From assembly GCA_022704885.1 (NCBI GenBank), contig JAKJFO010000046.1, positions 1 to 22,433 on the forward strand: DNA of 22,433 bases, in the 5' to 3' direction. Below are positions 14,324-22,433 of this stretch, piece after piece (the stretch's first letter is position 1; every line of letters starts with the position of its first letter). The translations under genes and the position numbers were made by a program. This stretch comes from Candidatus Rifleibacteriota bacterium. Its GTDB lineage: Bacteria > Riflebacteria > Ozemobacteria > Ozemobacterales > Ozemobacteraceae. The notes beneath the pieces were generated by a model. The model saw nothing but the letters and a program-made list of their open reading frames with translations. It was not told the DNA's origin and made no database searches.

Positions 14324-14807
14324 CCGACAGGAGCAGTTAGCCATCGATCTCGATTTCATCAAAACGGTTGCTGAAGAAATCATGCGCTTCGAGGCCTCGC
14401 CAGAAAACGCTGAGCTTTCGCTGGTTTTTTGTGACGATGACTTTATTCAGAAACTCAACCGCGATTACCGCGGCAAAAACGAGCCCACCGATGTGCTTTC
14501 ATTTCCCATGGAAGAAGAACACTTCGAGGCCGAAATACGAATGCTCGGCGACATCGTTATCAGCACTGAGACCGCTGTACGCCAGGCAGACAGCCTCAAA
14601 CATCCGGCGCTGCTCGAAATCGTTTTTCTGTTGATTCACGGACTGCTGCATCTGCATGGCTACGATCATACTGGCAAAATCAAGCGTAAGCGCATGCGTG
14701 AACGTGAAGTTACAATTTTCAGACACCTGTGTGAGAAAAAAATCTTGAGCTGCCTCGAAGGTGAAGATCCTGCTCCACTTATCAAGCGGGCCATCGCCTT
14801 TGATTAG
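14304..14807 (+). CDS. ybeY: Endoribonuclease YbeY (16S rRNA maturation)
   Basis: A zinc-dependent RNase for 16S rRNA 3' end processing and ribosome quality control. The 167-residue product has the signature H112-xxx-H116-xxxxx-H122 in HGLLHLHGYDH, and the upstream LNRDYRGKNEPTDVLSFP and LGDIVIS blocks. It starts 20 bases inside the preceding gene with AAGGGAG about eight bases before the ATG. The C-terminal 25 residues extend past the usual family end and look unremarkable. Confidence 0.97.
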   Translation: MEILISNRQEQLAIDLDFIKTVAEEIMRFEASPENAELSLVFCDDDFIQKLNRDYRGKNEPTDVLSFPMEEEHFEAEIRMLGDIVISTETAVRQADSLKHPALLEIVFLLIHGLLHLHGYDHTGKIKRKRMREREVTIFRHLCEKKILSCLEGEDPAPLIKRAIAFD

Positions 14808-14845
14808 TCCAGCATGATCAGAGAAGGGTATTTTATCTAACAGTT

Positions 14846-16159
14846 ATGGATGATGCTTTTACAGGTATATTGTTCTTTTTGTGTCTGATTTTTTCTGCTT
14901 TTTTTTCTTCCTGTGAGACGGCGTTTTTCGCTCTTTCGCCATTGCGTCTTAAAAAAATGGAAGACGAGGGAGACAAAAAAGCCGGCGAAATTCTTAAAGT
15001 GCTTGCTGACAAACAGAGGGTACTCGTCACCCTGTTGATGGGAAATACCCTGGTGAACGTATCTGCCACTGCCATTGCTACAAGTTTTTTTATAGAATAC
15101 CTGCCGAAATCGAGCCTGAATGAATTTGTCGGAGTTGGCCTGAGCCTGAGCGTTTCGCTCTCTGCGCTTATCATGACTATAGTTCTTCTGGTATTCGGCG
15201 AGATAACTCCGAAAACCATCGCAATCTTCGGGGCTTATGGCTATTCTCGGGCAGTAGTTAAACCACTGCGTTTCATCATGGTTCTGTTTTCGCCTTTCTC
15301 TGGCCTGACCATCTGGCTGATCAGTAAACTGTGCCCGCGCTATTCAGACTGGAACAGCCATCTGGGTTCTTCGACGTCAACCGAAGAGATCGACAGTTAT
15401 TTCAATCTTGGCGAAGAAGTCGGAATTATCGAACGCGATGAAAAGGAAATGATCAGTTCGGTATTCGAGTTTGGCGATACTCTGGTGCGTGAAGTAATGG
15501 TGCCGCGTCCCGATATCATTGCAATGCCGATCAATATTGGTATCGACGAACTGCTGCGTTTTATCCGCGAAGACGGTCATTCGCGCTTTCCCGTTTATGA
15601 TGGCAACATCGACAAGGTGCTGGGCATACTCTATGTTAAGGATATTCTCATCAAACTCGATGAGATTCAGGTAAATTACGACCTGTTCAAGCTTCTGCGT
15701 CCACCGTTTTTCGTGCCCGAAACCAAGAAACTCAACGATCTGCTGAGCGAATTTCAGAAGCGCAAGCAGCATCTCGCTCTGGTAGTCGATGAATATGGCG
15801 GAATTTCAGGTCTGGTGACCATCGAAGATCTTCTTGAAGAAATCGTCGGTGAAATCGTCGATGAATACGACCTCGAAGAACAGGCGCCAATGAATCAGCT
15901 CGATCAGCACGTTTACAGCATCGATGCACGCTACAGCATCAGCGATCTCGAAGCCGAGTTGAACTGCGAACTGGACTATGAAGATTCAGAAACGGTCGGC
16001 GGCTTTGTTCTCGAAAAACTTGGGCGTATTCCGCAGCGGGGTGAATCATTCGAAGAGCCGCAAGGCGTTTTTCAGGTTACCGAAATCAAGGGCAACCGAA
16101 TTCTGCGGGTCAAGTTCACCATGAAAGCACCGTTGCCAGAAACTTCAGCCGCTGAATGA
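14846..16159 (+). CDS. CNNM/CorC-family membrane protein with CBS pair (hemolysin C-like)
   Basis: The 437-residue product has a DUF21/CNNM transmembrane domain (about 1-190; FFSSCETAFFALSPLRLKK, GNTLVNVSATAIAT and FGEITPKTIAI are visible), two CBS domains (about 210-335; REVMVPRPDI, HSRFPVYDGNIDKVLGILYVKD, DEYGGISGLVTIEDLLEEIVGEI) and a C-terminal CorC/HlyC transporter-associated domain (about 350-430). Family members transport or sense magnesium or cobalt and bind adenine nucleotides at the CBS pair; the old hemolysin label is misleading. Position after ybeY is common in bacteria. The ribosome binding site (AGAAGGG) is rather far from the ATG. Confidence 0.94.
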   Translation: MDDAFTGILFFLCLIFSAFFSSCETAFFALSPLRLKKMEDEGDKKAGEILKVLADKQRVLVTLLMGNTLVNVSATAIATSFFIEYLPKSSLNEFVGVGLSLSVSLSALIMTIVLLVFGEITPKTIAIFGAYGYSRAVVKPLRFIMVLFSPFSGLTIWLISKLCPRYSDWNSHLGSSTSTEEIDSYFNLGEEVGIIERDEKEMISSVFEFGDTLVREVMVPRPDIIAMPINIGIDELLRFIREDGHSRFPVYDGNIDKVLGILYVKDILIKLDEIQVNYDLFKLLRPPFFVPETKKLNDLLSEFQKRKQHLALVVDEYGGISGLVTIEDLLEEIVGEIVDEYDLEEQAPMNQLDQHVYSIDARYSISDLEAELNCELDYEDSETVGGFVLEKLGRIPQRGESFEEPQGVFQVTEIKGNRILRVKFTMKAPLPETSAAE

Positions 16160-16275
16160 CGATAGCGCCAGAGAAATGCTCTTTTAACAAGGTCCTCCGA
16201 GACTGGTTATTTCGGCATATCAGTTTTCAGTGAACATGTAGACAAAATTATCGGCGTGCTTTACTTTAGAGGTTT

Positions 16276-16989
16276 ATGAAATTGCCAGTTCAACATGAAA
16301 GACTCAACCGTACTATTGCTGATGCAGGCGAACGGCTCAACCTGATTCTGCTGTCTCTGCGCAAATATCTGTTGACCGGCGTTCTTGTTCTGGTGCCATT
16401 GATGGTCACCATCTACATAATGTTCGCGGTGTTTCAGTTGACCGACGGCCTTCTGGGGGTCGCGGTAAGCAGGGCGATCGGCTATCGGATTCCCGGCGTG
16501 GGTCTGTTTTTGACCGCAACAATCTGTGTTATCGTCGGGATTATTGCGCAGAACTACCTTGGCCGTCGCATAATCAATGGAATTGAAAAATCGCTTGAGC
16601 GCATTCCAGTCGTCAGATCTCTTTATAATGGCATAAAACAGGTTGCCGACGTGGTTGTTCAGAAGAACAGCGGTGAATTCAAGCGGGTGGTAATGCTCGA
16701 ATACCCCAAGGAAAACTGTTGGGTAATCGGATTTGTAACTGCCGACTTCATTGTTCCACTGCGGGAAAAGTCTCTCGATGATCTTGACATGGTAACGGTG
16801 TTTGTGCCAACAACGCCAAACCCGACCTCAGGATTTCTGCTGATTCTTGAAAAATCGAAAATAGTCGATACCCACATGGACATCGAAGATGCCATGAAGA
16901 TCGTTATTTCGGGCGGACTGGTGCAGCCCGGCAAAAGCGCTGATGCCATCAGCGAAGACTCAGAAAAAGAATTTGTCATTCCACATTGA
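16276..16989 (+). CDS. DUF502 membrane protein
   Basis: A 237-residue inner-membrane protein of the DUF502 family. Two membrane helices are evident (about 31-55, LTGVLVLVPLMVTIYIMF, and 73-95, LFLTATICVIVGIIAQ), followed by IERIPVVRSLYNGIKQV-type family sequence (about 105-122) and a soluble part with VFVPTTPNPTSGFL. The biochemical role is not known to me. A 116-base gap precedes it; AGAGG sits five bases before the ATG. It is followed at once by the DUF3048 gene. Confidence 0.9.
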   Translation: MKLPVQHERLNRTIADAGERLNLILLSLRKYLLTGVLVLVPLMVTIYIMFAVFQLTDGLLGVAVSRAIGYRIPGVGLFLTATICVIVGIIAQNYLGRRIINGIEKSLERIPVVRSLYNGIKQVADVVVQKNSGEFKRVVMLEYPKENCWVIGFVTADFIVPLREKSLDDLDMVTVFVPTTPNPTSGFLLILEKSKIVDTHMDIEDAMKIVISGGLVQPGKSADAISEDSEKEFVIPH

Positions 16990-17004
16990 TGCGTGAGGTA
17001 TAGC

Positions 17005-18975
17005 ATGAGCAGAACCGCTGTAATTGTTTCGATCATTCTGCTGATATTGGTTCCCGGATTCCTGGGAGCCTCCGAGACTACGAATCTCGACGAGATCAGG
17101 CAGTATTTTGAGCTGCGTGACACTATCAGCCTGGTTAATCTTGAAATGAAAAGGGCTTTGACGCCAGATTCCCGCTCGCCTCTGCTTACTGATCGCAGGG
17201 CCGAAGGCGATCTGTCGGCTGTGCTGAATTTTCTTGAAGAGCGCATCACTCAGTTTTCGTCTGTCAGTACGCCGCTCAAGTATCATTATGTCAAGAAGCT
17301 TGGCGGATTGTTTCATGAAACAAGGCAGTTGCATGCTTCGATTCTGGTAAAGCTGCGGGCGAACGCTCTTGCTTCAGCATCGGGCAGCACTATAGATCAG
17401 CCTGCATCATCAGAGGCGCTGGCAGAAGATTTCAAAACGCACCCAAGGCCCTATTTTCAGCCGATCGATCTGCGCTCACTGCTCAGCCCGGCTTTGAAGA
17501 ACGCTAATAAGATGAAATTTCATTCTGGCGCTGAAGCTCCTGCTCCAGTTTCAGCTTCTGCTGAACAACCGCCAAAATCACCATTTCCTGCGAATATGCC
17601 GCAGAAAACTCCAGTTCTGGTCGACCCGGTAAGAATTGTCGCACCACCAGCCGAACAGCCGGCAATCACTGATAAACCAGATAAATCAGCTGTCGTTAAA
17701 TCGCCGGTTCTGGTTCCGGTAGCTCCTGTGGCTGTTCAAATTCCTGAAAAACCTGTTCCTTCGACCGAAAAACCTGGAAAAGTGGCAATTTCACCTGCTG
17801 CCAGGCCGGTCGTTGCTTCGGCCGCCGTCGTGCCGACAGTTGTCATGCCTCCGGTTGCAAGCGCGCCCTTTCAAACGATTAAGCCGACACCTGTCGTGAA
17901 TCTGCCAAAGCCAGAGCCCGAACTGGTTGCGTCGGTACCGCCGCTTATTGCGCCGCAGCCGACATTAGTGCCGGCCTCTGCTGCATCTGTCGTCTCTGCG
18001 GTTATCGAACCGGCTTCTGCCAGTATTGTTCCGTCATCTGGCGTTGCGTCTGAAGGCAAGGTAATGCGCCCGCTCGCGGTCATGATCGAAAATCATAACA
18101 AGTCGCGACCGCAGTCAGGCCTTGATCAGGCTGATCTGGTTTATGAAATGCCAGTCGAGGGCGGGATTACCAGGTTTATGGCGGTTTATACGCGATTGCC
18201 CGGTCTTCTCGGTCCGGTACGCAGCTGTCGTGAATATTTCATCGACCGCGCGCTCGAGGTCGATGCTCTGTATGTGCACTGCGGCAGCAGTCCCACCGGT
18301 TATGCCTATCTTTCGAAAAGCGGCATAAATTCTGTCGATGAGATCAAACACTCGAAACCTTTCTTTCGTGATAACTCGCGCAAGGCGCCCCACAACCTGT
18401 ATGGCAAAGGTGCCGACATTCTCGATTACATGTCAGAAAAAATCAGCATGAAACTGCCGGCGGCGCCCAGACTGATCAATTATGGCGTGTATTCAGGGGC
18501 GCCGGCTGATGCTGGTGAATCAGTGAGAATCAGGTATCATGGCAATTACACACTCGACTTCAAATATGAGAACGGCGCCTACCAGCGCTATATGAACAAT
18601 ATACTGCACGTCGACCGCGAAACTCAGAAGCCTTTGCAGGCTTCTGCGGTGATAGTGCAGGTTGCCGCGATGCAGGTCGTCGACAAGGCTGGTCGCCAGG
18701 AGATTAGCTTTATTGGCAGTGGCAAAGCCTGGGTTCTGGAAAAAGGCAAAAAGACTGCAGTTACCTGGTCGAAGAAGAAACCGCGCGATCTGACCAGCTA
18801 TAAAGACGCAGCTGGCCGCGAATACCTTTTCCAAAAAGGCCTGCCGGTATGGGTTCAGGTTGTTTCGCCTGCTCATAAGCTGACTTTTAACGGTGTTGAA
18901 GATACTACTCCGGTTGCCGGCGCCGAACCGGCTGCCAATGCCAGCGCAACGGTCAATACAGGAAAGCAGGGATGA
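17005..18975 (+). CDS. Secreted DUF3048 (YerB-like) protein with long proline-rich linker
   Basis: The ATG at 17005 is preferred over a GTG at 16993 because GAGGT then sits six bases upstream and the protein opens with a clean signal peptide (SIILLILVPGFLGA, cleavage near residue 24). Of 656 residues, about 25-170 are helical and charged; about 180-350 form a Pro/Val/Ala/Lys-rich low-complexity linker; about 351-640 are the DUF3048 domain with RPLAVMIENHNKSRPQSGL, VEGGITRFMAVY, GPVRSCREYF and the C-terminal half (SAVIVQVAAMQVVD, GKAWVLEKGKKTAVTW). YerB-like proteins are exported and of uncertain function, perhaps cell-wall related. The linker suggests spanning of an envelope layer. It ends one base before era. 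Confidence 0.88.
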   Translation: MSRTAVIVSIILLILVPGFLGASETTNLDEIRQYFELRDTISLVNLEMKRALTPDSRSPLLTDRRAEGDLSAVLNFLEERITQFSSVSTPLKYHYVKKLGGLFHETRQLHASILVKLRANALASASGSTIDQPASSEALAEDFKTHPRPYFQPIDLRSLLSPALKNANKMKFHSGAEAPAPVSASAEQPPKSPFPANMPQKTPVLVDPVRIVAPPAEQPAITDKPDKSAVVKSPVLVPVAPVAVQIPEKPVPSTEKPGKVAISPAARPVVASAAVVPTVVMPPVASAPFQTIKPTPVVNLPKPEPELVASVPPLIAPQPTLVPASAASVVSAVIEPASASIVPSSGVASEGKVMRPLAVMIENHNKSRPQSGLDQADLVYEMPVEGGITRFMAVYTRLPGLLGPVRSCREYFIDRALEVDALYVHCGSSPTGYAYLSKSGINSVDEIKHSKPFFRDNSRKAPHNLYGKGADILDYMSEKISMKLPAAPRLINYGVYSGAPADAGESVRIRYHGNYTLDFKYENGAYQRYMNNILHVDRETQKPLQASAVIVQVAAMQVVDKAGRQEISFIGSGKAWVLEKGKKTAVTWSKKKPRDLTSYKDAAGREYLFQKGLPVWVQVVSPAHKLTFNGVEDTTPVAGAEPAANASATVNTGKQG

Positions 18976-18976
18976 T

Positions 18977-19870
18977 ATGACAAAATTCGGTGCAGTAGGC
19001 GTTTTCGGCCGGGCCAATGCCGGCAAGTCGACTCTGATCAACGGTCTCGTCGGCGAACGTGTTTCGATCGTGTCAAAACGGCCGCAGACCACACGCAAGC
19101 GGATTCTCGGCATTCTCACCGTTGATGAGTGCCAGCTGGTATTCTGCGATACCCCCGGGCTGCATGCGGTCAAAAATAAACTCGACGCTTACATGCATGA
19201 AGAGATTCTTTCGACGGTCAAGGGCCTGCAGTCTGGCATGTATCTGGTCGATCTGTCAGAACCAATGCCCGAAGACGACCAGAACTATCTGGCTCAGCTG
19301 AATCCAGAAAGTGGAGTGCCTCTGTTTCTGGTGCTGAACAAGGCCGACCTGGTAGATGAGGCAACGATCGCGAAGATACGCGAGCAGTATACCGGGTTTT
19401 ACAAGTTCGACAGGATTTTTGTAACCTCGGCAGCAAAGGAGCGGGGGCTGAAAGAATTACTCGCAGCTATAATCGAAGTGACTCCTGAAGGGCCATTTGC
19501 TTTTGATGTTGACGATTATACGAGTCTTTCCGAACGTGAAATCGTCGAAGAGACTGTGCGCGAGGTCGCTTTGCAGAAATACTATCAGGAAGTTCCCCAT
19601 TCAATCGCCGTTCAGGTCGAACAGTTCAAGGAACGCGACAATGGCAAGACCTTCGTTGAAGCGACTATTTATGTAGAAAAGGAAAGCCATAAAAAAATAA
19701 TCGTCGGCAAAGGTGGCGATGGAATCAAGACTCTCGGGCAGATTGCGCGGCAGAGGTTGAACGAGCTTCTCGGACGTGATATTTTTTTACAGTTGTGGAT
19801 AAAAGTTCGGGAGAACTGGCGGCGCGACGAACAATGGATCGAGAGACTGGGGTATCGCAAAAGCATCTGA
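18977..19870 (+). CDS. era: GTPase Era (16S rRNA / 30S assembly)
   Basis: Binds the 3' end of 16S rRNA and controls 30S maturation. The 297-residue product has G1 GRANAGKST (11-19), switch RPQTTRKRI, G3 DTPGL, G4 NKADL and a C-terminal KH domain with IIVGKGGDGIKTLG. G1 usually reads GRPNVGKST, so R-A-N-A is a mild variant. The ATG at 18977, one base after the DUF3048 stop, follows GCAGGGAT and yields a normal length; the frame is open upstream but that region belongs to DUF3048. ybeY in the same cluster works on the same RNA end. Confidence 0.96.
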   Translation: MTKFGAVGVFGRANAGKSTLINGLVGERVSIVSKRPQTTRKRILGILTVDECQLVFCDTPGLHAVKNKLDAYMHEEILSTVKGLQSGMYLVDLSEPMPEDDQNYLAQLNPESGVPLFLVLNKADLVDEATIAKIREQYTGFYKFDRIFVTSAAKERGLKELLAAIIEVTPEGPFAFDVDDYTSLSEREIVEETVREVALQKYYQEVPHSIAVQVEQFKERDNGKTFVEATIYVEKESHKKIIVGKGGDGIKTLGQIARQRLNELLGRDIFLQLWIKVRENWRRDEQWIERLGYRKSI

Positions 19871-19871
19871 T

Positions 19872-19889
19872 CAGGCAATAAGCCTGTTT
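19872..19889 (+). terminator. Weak hairpin after era
   Basis: CAGGC (19872-19876) and GCCTG (19882-19886) with loop AATAA, then only three T. It starts one base after the era stop. Too weak to be sure of termination; partial attenuation before the next two genes is possible. Confidence 0.3.
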
Positions 19890-19906
19890 AAATAAAGGAA
19901 TACAGG

Positions 19907-21547
19907 ATGAATTCTATTTTAATGATTGTTATCGCGGTTGTCATTCTTTTGCTGGTTTTCGTCATGTTTTCGCTTGACGACCAGGAAGAAGACACCGGTT
20001 TTCTGAGCGAAGAGAAAGACTCAGCACCTGCAATCAAGAGCCAGACGGAGTCTGAATCGGTGGCGACAGCAGCTGAGCCCCCGGCTCCCGAACAGCCACA
20101 GGAGCCGCAGAAATCTGTGGAAAAGGCTCCGGTGCGGCAGATTCCCAGGCCGGCAGACGCTGAAACTATTCCTTTACTTGAAGTTGGCGGCGAAGAAGAT
20201 CTGCGCCTGCGCATAATGCTCGACCAGAGGCTGGCGGCACCGGCTGATACCGAAGATCACGATGCAGTCGTGGCTGCAGTTCAGATAAGGTTTCCCGAAG
20301 AAGTTCTGGCTGACCGCGAAACCCTTTTAAAACTCATTCGACGTGCCGAAGCGGTTTTTGATAAGCAGTTTTCTTTTGATTATTCCTGCTTTGCCGGTTC
20401 ACAGCTCGATCGGTTATGGGTTTTTGGCCGTGATGAAGGCCGTGACGATGCTTTGTTCGAAGCGCTGGTCGTTTCTTTCGAGGTGATTTCACGTTTCAAG
20501 CGAACTCTCGAAAGTGATTCGATTCTGCGCGAGAGTCGGGCCCGCGTGGCTGTGGGTCTGGCAATGGGCAAACTGGTCAGGATTGGTCGCGGCATGGTTG
20601 CCGAGCCCACCTGGGTTGGTAAACCGGCCTATCTCGCCGAGACTCTGGCTGAAGCAGCTCTTGACTTTTCGATTTATGTATCAGAAGACATTCACAAGGC
20701 AGCGTTGCCGTTGTTTGACTTTCGTGAATGGAAGCCGGTCAAACTGCGCTCGCCACTGCCGCCAATTCCAACTTATGAACTGGTTGGCTGGAACAAACCC
20801 GAAGAAATTGCTTCGTTCGCTTCGCACAAAGATGCAGCGGCCCGTCGCGCCGTAGCGGTTGCCTATCGCTATCTTGAGCTTGATTCAAAACTGCAGCCGC
20901 TGGTCGAACTGATCGGCGATGCTGACGAAAAGGTTGCGCTCGAGGCCCTCGAAACCGTCAAGGTAATCGGCAGCGAACATTCTCTTGGCCTTCTCAAACG
21001 CATCTTCCCGGAAACCCAGGACCCGGTTTTCCGCAGCGCCATCATCGACGCGTTCGCCAGTATCGGGCGTAACGAAGTTGTACCGGTCATTCTGGGCTCA
21101 AGTAAGGAAGCGAGCTGGAAAGTTCGTCTGTCTGCTGCCCGTGCCTTGCACAAACTTGCCGGAAATGATGCTTTGAAGCATCTTGAACACCTGCTCGATG
21201 ATCCCGATGGGGCGGTGAAGGCTTGTGTGAACGGCGTCTTTTACCGGGCGACCGGCAAAAAGGAATATCTCGACGTGCTTACCGGTCTGATAACCGATCT
21301 TTCGAAACGTACGCGCAAAGCCGCTGCTGATGAACTGCTCGACGTCGAGTCGGATGTAACGCTCAGAACGGTAATCGCATCGTTCAGTGAGCAGGAATTT
21401 GAGCTGCAGAAGCATATTTTGCGGCGACTCGAATTCAGCCGAAGCAAAATTCTGTATCAATGTTTTCTTGCTATTTTCAAAAATTCTGGCGAAAAGATCA
21501 GACCTTTTATTGTTGAGGCCGTTCGCCGGGCCGGACTGGTGAATTAA
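19907..21547 (+). CDS. Membrane-anchored degenerate cyclase-like domain with HEAT repeats
   Basis: A 546-residue protein with one N-terminal membrane helix (4-22), an acidic Pro/Glu linker (about 25-95), a region resembling class III nucleotide cyclases (about 118-300) and HEAT-type helical repeats (about 301-546). The cyclase match rests on order of features: VVAAVQIRF where cyclases have the first metal Asp, LDRLWVFG, RVAVGLAMGKLVRIG, WVGKPAYLAETL and TYELVGW. The first metal Asp is Gln126 and the catalytic Asn is Tyr242, so catalysis is unlikely. It may be a scaffold or nucleotide-sensing pseudoenzyme. Start ATG has AGG about five bases upstream. It ends immediately before the response regulator ATG, suggesting a functional pair. 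The domain assignment is by eye. Confidence 0.75.
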   Translation: MNSILMIVIAVVILLLVFVMFSLDDQEEDTGFLSEEKDSAPAIKSQTESESVATAAEPPAPEQPQEPQKSVEKAPVRQIPRPADAETIPLLEVGGEEDLRLRIMLDQRLAAPADTEDHDAVVAAVQIRFPEEVLADRETLLKLIRRAEAVFDKQFSFDYSCFAGSQLDRLWVFGRDEGRDDALFEALVVSFEVISRFKRTLESDSILRESRARVAVGLAMGKLVRIGRGMVAEPTWVGKPAYLAETLAEAALDFSIYVSEDIHKAALPLFDFREWKPVKLRSPLPPIPTYELVGWNKPEEIASFASHKDAAARRAVAVAYRYLELDSKLQPLVELIGDADEKVALEALETVKVIGSEHSLGLLKRIFPETQDPVFRSAIIDAFASIGRNEVVPVILGSSKEASWKVRLSAARALHKLAGNDALKHLEHLLDDPDGAVKACVNGVFYRATGKKEYLDVLTGLITDLSKRTRKAAADELLDVESDVTLRTVIASFSEQEFELQKHILRRLEFSRSKILYQCFLAIFKNSGEKIRPFIVEAVRRAGLVN

Positions 21548-22433
21548 ATGGCTATAGATATACTCGTAGTGGATGATGAGGAAATGATCCGCTGGACCCT
21601 CAAGGAGGCTCTTGAGAGCGAGGGTTACAATGTGCGGGCTTTTGAGAATGGTCGCGAGTTTCTCTCTTATTTCAATGAGCATGGCAGCGACATCATTCTG
21701 CTCGACGTGCGTCTGCCCGACAGCAACGGTCTTGACCTGCTGCTCGAGGTGACCCGTGTTGACCCTGACGCCATCGTCGTTATCATGACTGCTTATGGCG
21801 ATGTCGAAACTGCCGTGAACGCTATGAAACGAGGTGCTTTTGACTATCTGGCCAAGCCGTACAGTCTTGAAGAGGTCAGCCTGCTGATCAACAAGATCGT
21901 TCAGGCCAACCTGCTCAAAAGCCAGCTGCATCACTATCAGGAAATGCTTGAAAGCAAGTTCTCGCGCATTCTCGGCGAGAACCAGAAAATGAAGCAGCTA
22001 CGCGAGCACATCAGTATGGCGGCGCGCACTGATCGAACAACCGTTCTGATCAGAGGAGAATCAGGTACCGGCAAAGAACTGGTTGCCCGTCAGATCCACT
22101 TTCAGAGTGCCCGCGCCGACAAGCCGTTCATCGATGTTAACGCAGCGGCGGTAAGCAGTACCTTGCTCGAATCTGAACTCTTCGGTCACGAAAAAGGCGC
22201 CTTTACTGATGCCCAAAAGCAGAAAAAGGGGCTGTTCGAACTTGCCAATGGCGGCACCCTTTTTCTCGACGAAATTGGCGATCTCGACCCGTCGCTGCAG
22301 GTAAAGCTGCTGCGCGTTCTGCAGGAAAGAAAATTCAGGCGCGTCGGTGGCACGACCGACATTCACGTTGACGTACGAATCATTTCGGCTACCAATGCCG
22401 ATCTCGAAAAGGCTATCGAAGACGGTCGTCTGC
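21548..22433 (+). CDS. NtrC-type sigma54-dependent response regulator (3' end cut by window)
   Basis: The first 295 residues are present. The receiver domain (1-120) has Asp9, Asp10, phosphoacceptor Asp53, Thr81 and Lys103, all as expected. A linker helix leads to the AAA+ domain with Walker A GESGTGKE (170-177), the sigma54-contact loop GAFTDA (217-222; the canonical form is GAFTGA), and Walker B GTLFLDE (236-242). The frame is open to the window edge, so the rest of the AAA+ domain and the DNA-binding domain are missing from view. It starts directly after the TAA of the preceding gene with only a weak ribosome binding site, implying coupling. No sensor kinase is visible. Confidence 0.95.
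   Translation, partial: MAIDILVVDDEEMIRWTLKEALESEGYNVRAFENGREFLSYFNEHGSDIILLDVRLPDSNGLDLLLEVTRVDPDAIVVIMTAYGDVETAVNAMKRGAFDYLAKPYSLEEVSLLINKIVQANLLKSQLHHYQEMLESKFSRILGENQKMKQLREHISMAARTDRTTVLIRGESGTGKELVARQIHFQSARADKPFIDVNAAAVSSTLLESELFGHEKGAFTDAQKQKKGLFELANGGTLFLDEIGDLDPSLQVKLLRVLQERKFRRVGGTTDIHVDVRIISATNADLEKAIEDGRL

Noticed and set aside
16239..16267. Possible promoter TAGACA-N17-TACTTT before the DUF502 gene
   Set aside because: The start point would fall around 16274, removing the ribosome binding site at 16267-16272 from the transcript.
18893..18976. Longer era from an upstream start inside DUF3048
   Set aside because: The extension is out-of-frame DUF3048 sequence; the ATG at 18977 gives the family-typical N-terminus.

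Overview
The window is bacterial chromosome, roughly half G+C by eye, with compact gene packing, sigma70-type promoters and Shine-Dalgarno sites. The gene set (a long ffh-to-era housekeeping cluster, a DUF3048 lipid-side protein, a DUF502 membrane protein, a PgpH-like HD phosphodiesterase and an NtrC-type regulator) does not fix the phylum. It looks like a Gram-negative-type, poorly sampled lineage; a Riflebacteria- or deltaproteobacteria-like origin is only a guess.

Left end (1-1623): the edge of an integrated element. It holds the start of an unknown gene running off the left edge, an iteron-like repeat block (83-211), and a P4-family tyrosine integrase on the minus strand. The integrase promoter carries a GGGGTAA palindrome between -35 and -10, and the same half-site recurs in the repeat block at the other end of the gene. 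The element abuts the 3' end of a tRNA-Ala(GGC), a typical attachment site.

Middle (1624-5300): two tandem GalT-like nucleotidyltransferases on the minus strand, one with the standard HPHSQ active site and one with HSHSH. A divergently transcribed winged-helix protein of unknown function follows; its promoter and the galT promoter share an operator-like motif. Next is a gene for a 128-residue protein whose last 107 residues are about 82% Asp/Glu, with its own strong promoter and terminator.

Right (5486-22433): a very long plus-strand cluster with no large gaps: ffh, rpsP, khpA, rimM, trmD, rplS, lepB, rbgA, phoH (ybeZ), pgpH-like, ybeY, corC-like, DUF502, DUF3048, era, a membrane-anchored degenerate cyclase/HEAT protein, and an NtrC-like response regulator cut by the window end. 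It joins protein targeting and secretion (ffh, lepB), tRNA and ribosome maturation (trmD, rimM, rbgA, ybeY, era) and ribosomal proteins. A terminator-like hairpin just after rplS, inside the 5' end of lepB, may attenuate the second half.

Most of the right half is ordinary in content. The most unusual items are the acidic protein, the paired GalT paralogues with their regulator, the signal peptidase with an N-terminal Ig-like domain, the pseudo-cyclase/HEAT protein and the iteron/operator architecture around the integrase.
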